Assembly: GCA_963649365.1 (NCBI GenBank)
Contig: CAVJHQ010000020.1
Coordinates: 1 to 28,925, forward strand
Length of the DNA stretch: 28,925 nucleotides
Direction of reading: 5' to 3'
Origin: Paratractidigestivibacter sp963649365
Lineage (GTDB): Bacteria; Actinomycetota; Coriobacteriia; Coriobacteriales; Atopobiaceae
The stretch's first letter is position 1; every line of letters starts with the position of its first letter. Shown piece after piece: positions 28,159-28,925 of this stretch. The position numbers and the translations under genes were made by a program. The notes beneath the pieces are model-generated. The model was not told where the DNA came from. It searched no databases and was given only the letters and a program-made list of their open reading frames with translations.

Positions 28159-28925
28159 CTAGTCGCGCTTGATCTCGAGTGTCGGGAACTGCATCTTGGC
28201 GTACTTCTCCATGAGGGGCTTGACCTCCTCGATGTGGGCGAAGAACTCGTCGCGGGTCTTGTTGATCTCGTTCAGGTGCTCGGCGCGGGCCTTGTCGTCG
28301 TTGCGGTCGCGCACGAGGCCGTTCTCCGCGATCCTCAGCTTGGGGCGGCCGGTCTTCTCATCGGTCTCGATGTCGCCGCCGGCGCCGCAGACCGCGCACT
28401 CCCACGGGAACTCGATGCCGTCCCAGTGCTTATCGCCGGGATAGACGAGCGAGCTGTGGCAGTTCGGGCAAACGCCGTCGTCAGGGTCGCCGAGCCAGCC
28501 GCGCTCCTCGACCGGGGTCTGGATGGCCCGCACGATGTTCTCGCCCATCTTGCGGGCGCGACCGAGCTGGTCTCCCCACTCGACGTCGGCGCCCCACACG
28601 AGCGCGTTGCCGGGACGGCCGTCGCGCTGGGCCATGTAGCGGTCGACGACCTGCATGGACATGGTGAACATGGTGGCCTGCAGGCTCTCGAGCGCGAGGG
28701 ACTGCCAGTCATGCATCGAGCCGCCGACGCTGATGAGGCCCGCGACGGTGTGAGGGTTCTCCTTGACGGCCCCGATGGCGAGGAGGAACGAGAGCTCGTA
28801 GGCGAGGAAGCGCTGCGCCAGGCGGGTGTAGACCGAGCTCGGCGTGAGGTCGTAGGTCGGGACGGCGAAGATGACGCCCTGGCAGGTCTGGATCTCGGAG
28901 ATGATGGCGTCGACGTCGTCCTTCT
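28159..28925 (-). CDS. Flavodoxin-fold protein with a zinc-ribbon insertion, 5' end outside the window
   Basis: 254 residues of the C-terminal part are present; the start is beyond base 28925. The upstream frame reads DDVDAIISEIQTCQGVIFAVPTY and continues as a flavodoxin/NADPH-dependent FMN reductase fold (VAGLISVGGSMHDWQSLALESL), then helices and a zinc ribbon (CPNCHSSLVYP...ECAVCGAGG) and a charged helical tail ending IKRD. The FMN-binding N-terminus is missing from view. Similar flavoproteins in anaerobes serve as NAD(P)H-linked electron carriers. The ATG at 28714-28716 is internal: the frame stays open and keeps family-like sequence before it. It converges on PucR across the folded segment. 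Confidence 0.85.
   Translation of the reverse strand, partial: KDDVDAIISEIQTCQGVIFAVPTYDLTPSSVYTRLAQRFLAYELSFLLAIGAVKENPHTVAGLISVGGSMHDWQSLALESLQATMFTMSMQVVDRYMAQRDGRPGNALVWGADVEWGDQLGRARKMGENIVRAIQTPVEERGWLGDPDDGVCPNCHSSLVYPGDKHWDGIEFPWECAVCGAGGDIETDEKTGRPKLRIAENGLVRDRNDDKARAEHLNEINKTRDEFFAHIEEVKPLMEKYAKMQFPTLEIKRD

Overview
The window is a high-GC bacterial chromosome segment. Its gene set suggests an anaerobic actinobacterium of the class Coriobacteriia (Collinsella/Olsenella/Eggerthella relatives): an acetyl-branch lysine pathway, a phenylacetate-CoA ligase paired with an ACT protein, a Tat-exported solute-binding lipoprotein, an acyl-phosphate/butyrate-kinase module, and several PucR/LuxR/LysR-type regulators. 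This placement rests on remembered protein families, not on a database search. I see no tRNA, rRNA, insertion sequence, prophage or CRISPR array.

Left part (1-5400). The tail of a family 1 glycosidase ends at a strong terminator. Facing it is a minus-strand lysine operon, lysA-dapA-dapB-dapH, whose leader carries a lysine riboswitch (about 4326-4480). Upstream of it, about 640 bases of noncoding DNA hold two arrays of the same 41-42 bp repeat. The arrays are in opposite orientation, meet at 4969-4993 and keep the same period on both sides.

Middle part (5401-16071). A double zinc-ribbon membrane protein, an SPFH-domain protein with two C-terminal zinc ribbons and a lipoprotein follow one another; the first two resemble B. 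subtilis YdjG and YdjI. Facing them is a translationally coupled trio: a 7TM sensor with a decayed kinase module, a NarL-family histidine kinase and a LuxR-type response regulator. Next come an M20 peptidase, a small orphan gene of lower GC divergent from a LysR regulator across a palindrome-rich promoter region, and a stand-alone tatA.

Right part (16132-28925). It contains an ACT protein with phenylacetate-CoA ligase, an unknown helical protein, a phosphofructokinase with mixed ATP/PPi signature residues, a four-TM membrane protein behind a structured leader, and a Tat/lipoprotein amino-acid-binding protein. The most distinctive locus is a tight minus-strand operon: SCP2-type thiolase, Zn-ribbon/OB-fold (DUF35) partner, acyl carrier protein, phosphate acyltransferase, butyrate kinase. 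It looks like a route from a beta-ketoacyl thioester through an ACP-bound acyl group and acyl phosphate to a free acid plus ATP, or the reverse. TetR and PucR regulators sit upstream, followed by a strongly folded noncoding segment (27931-28145) and a partial flavodoxin-fold protein with a zinc ribbon.
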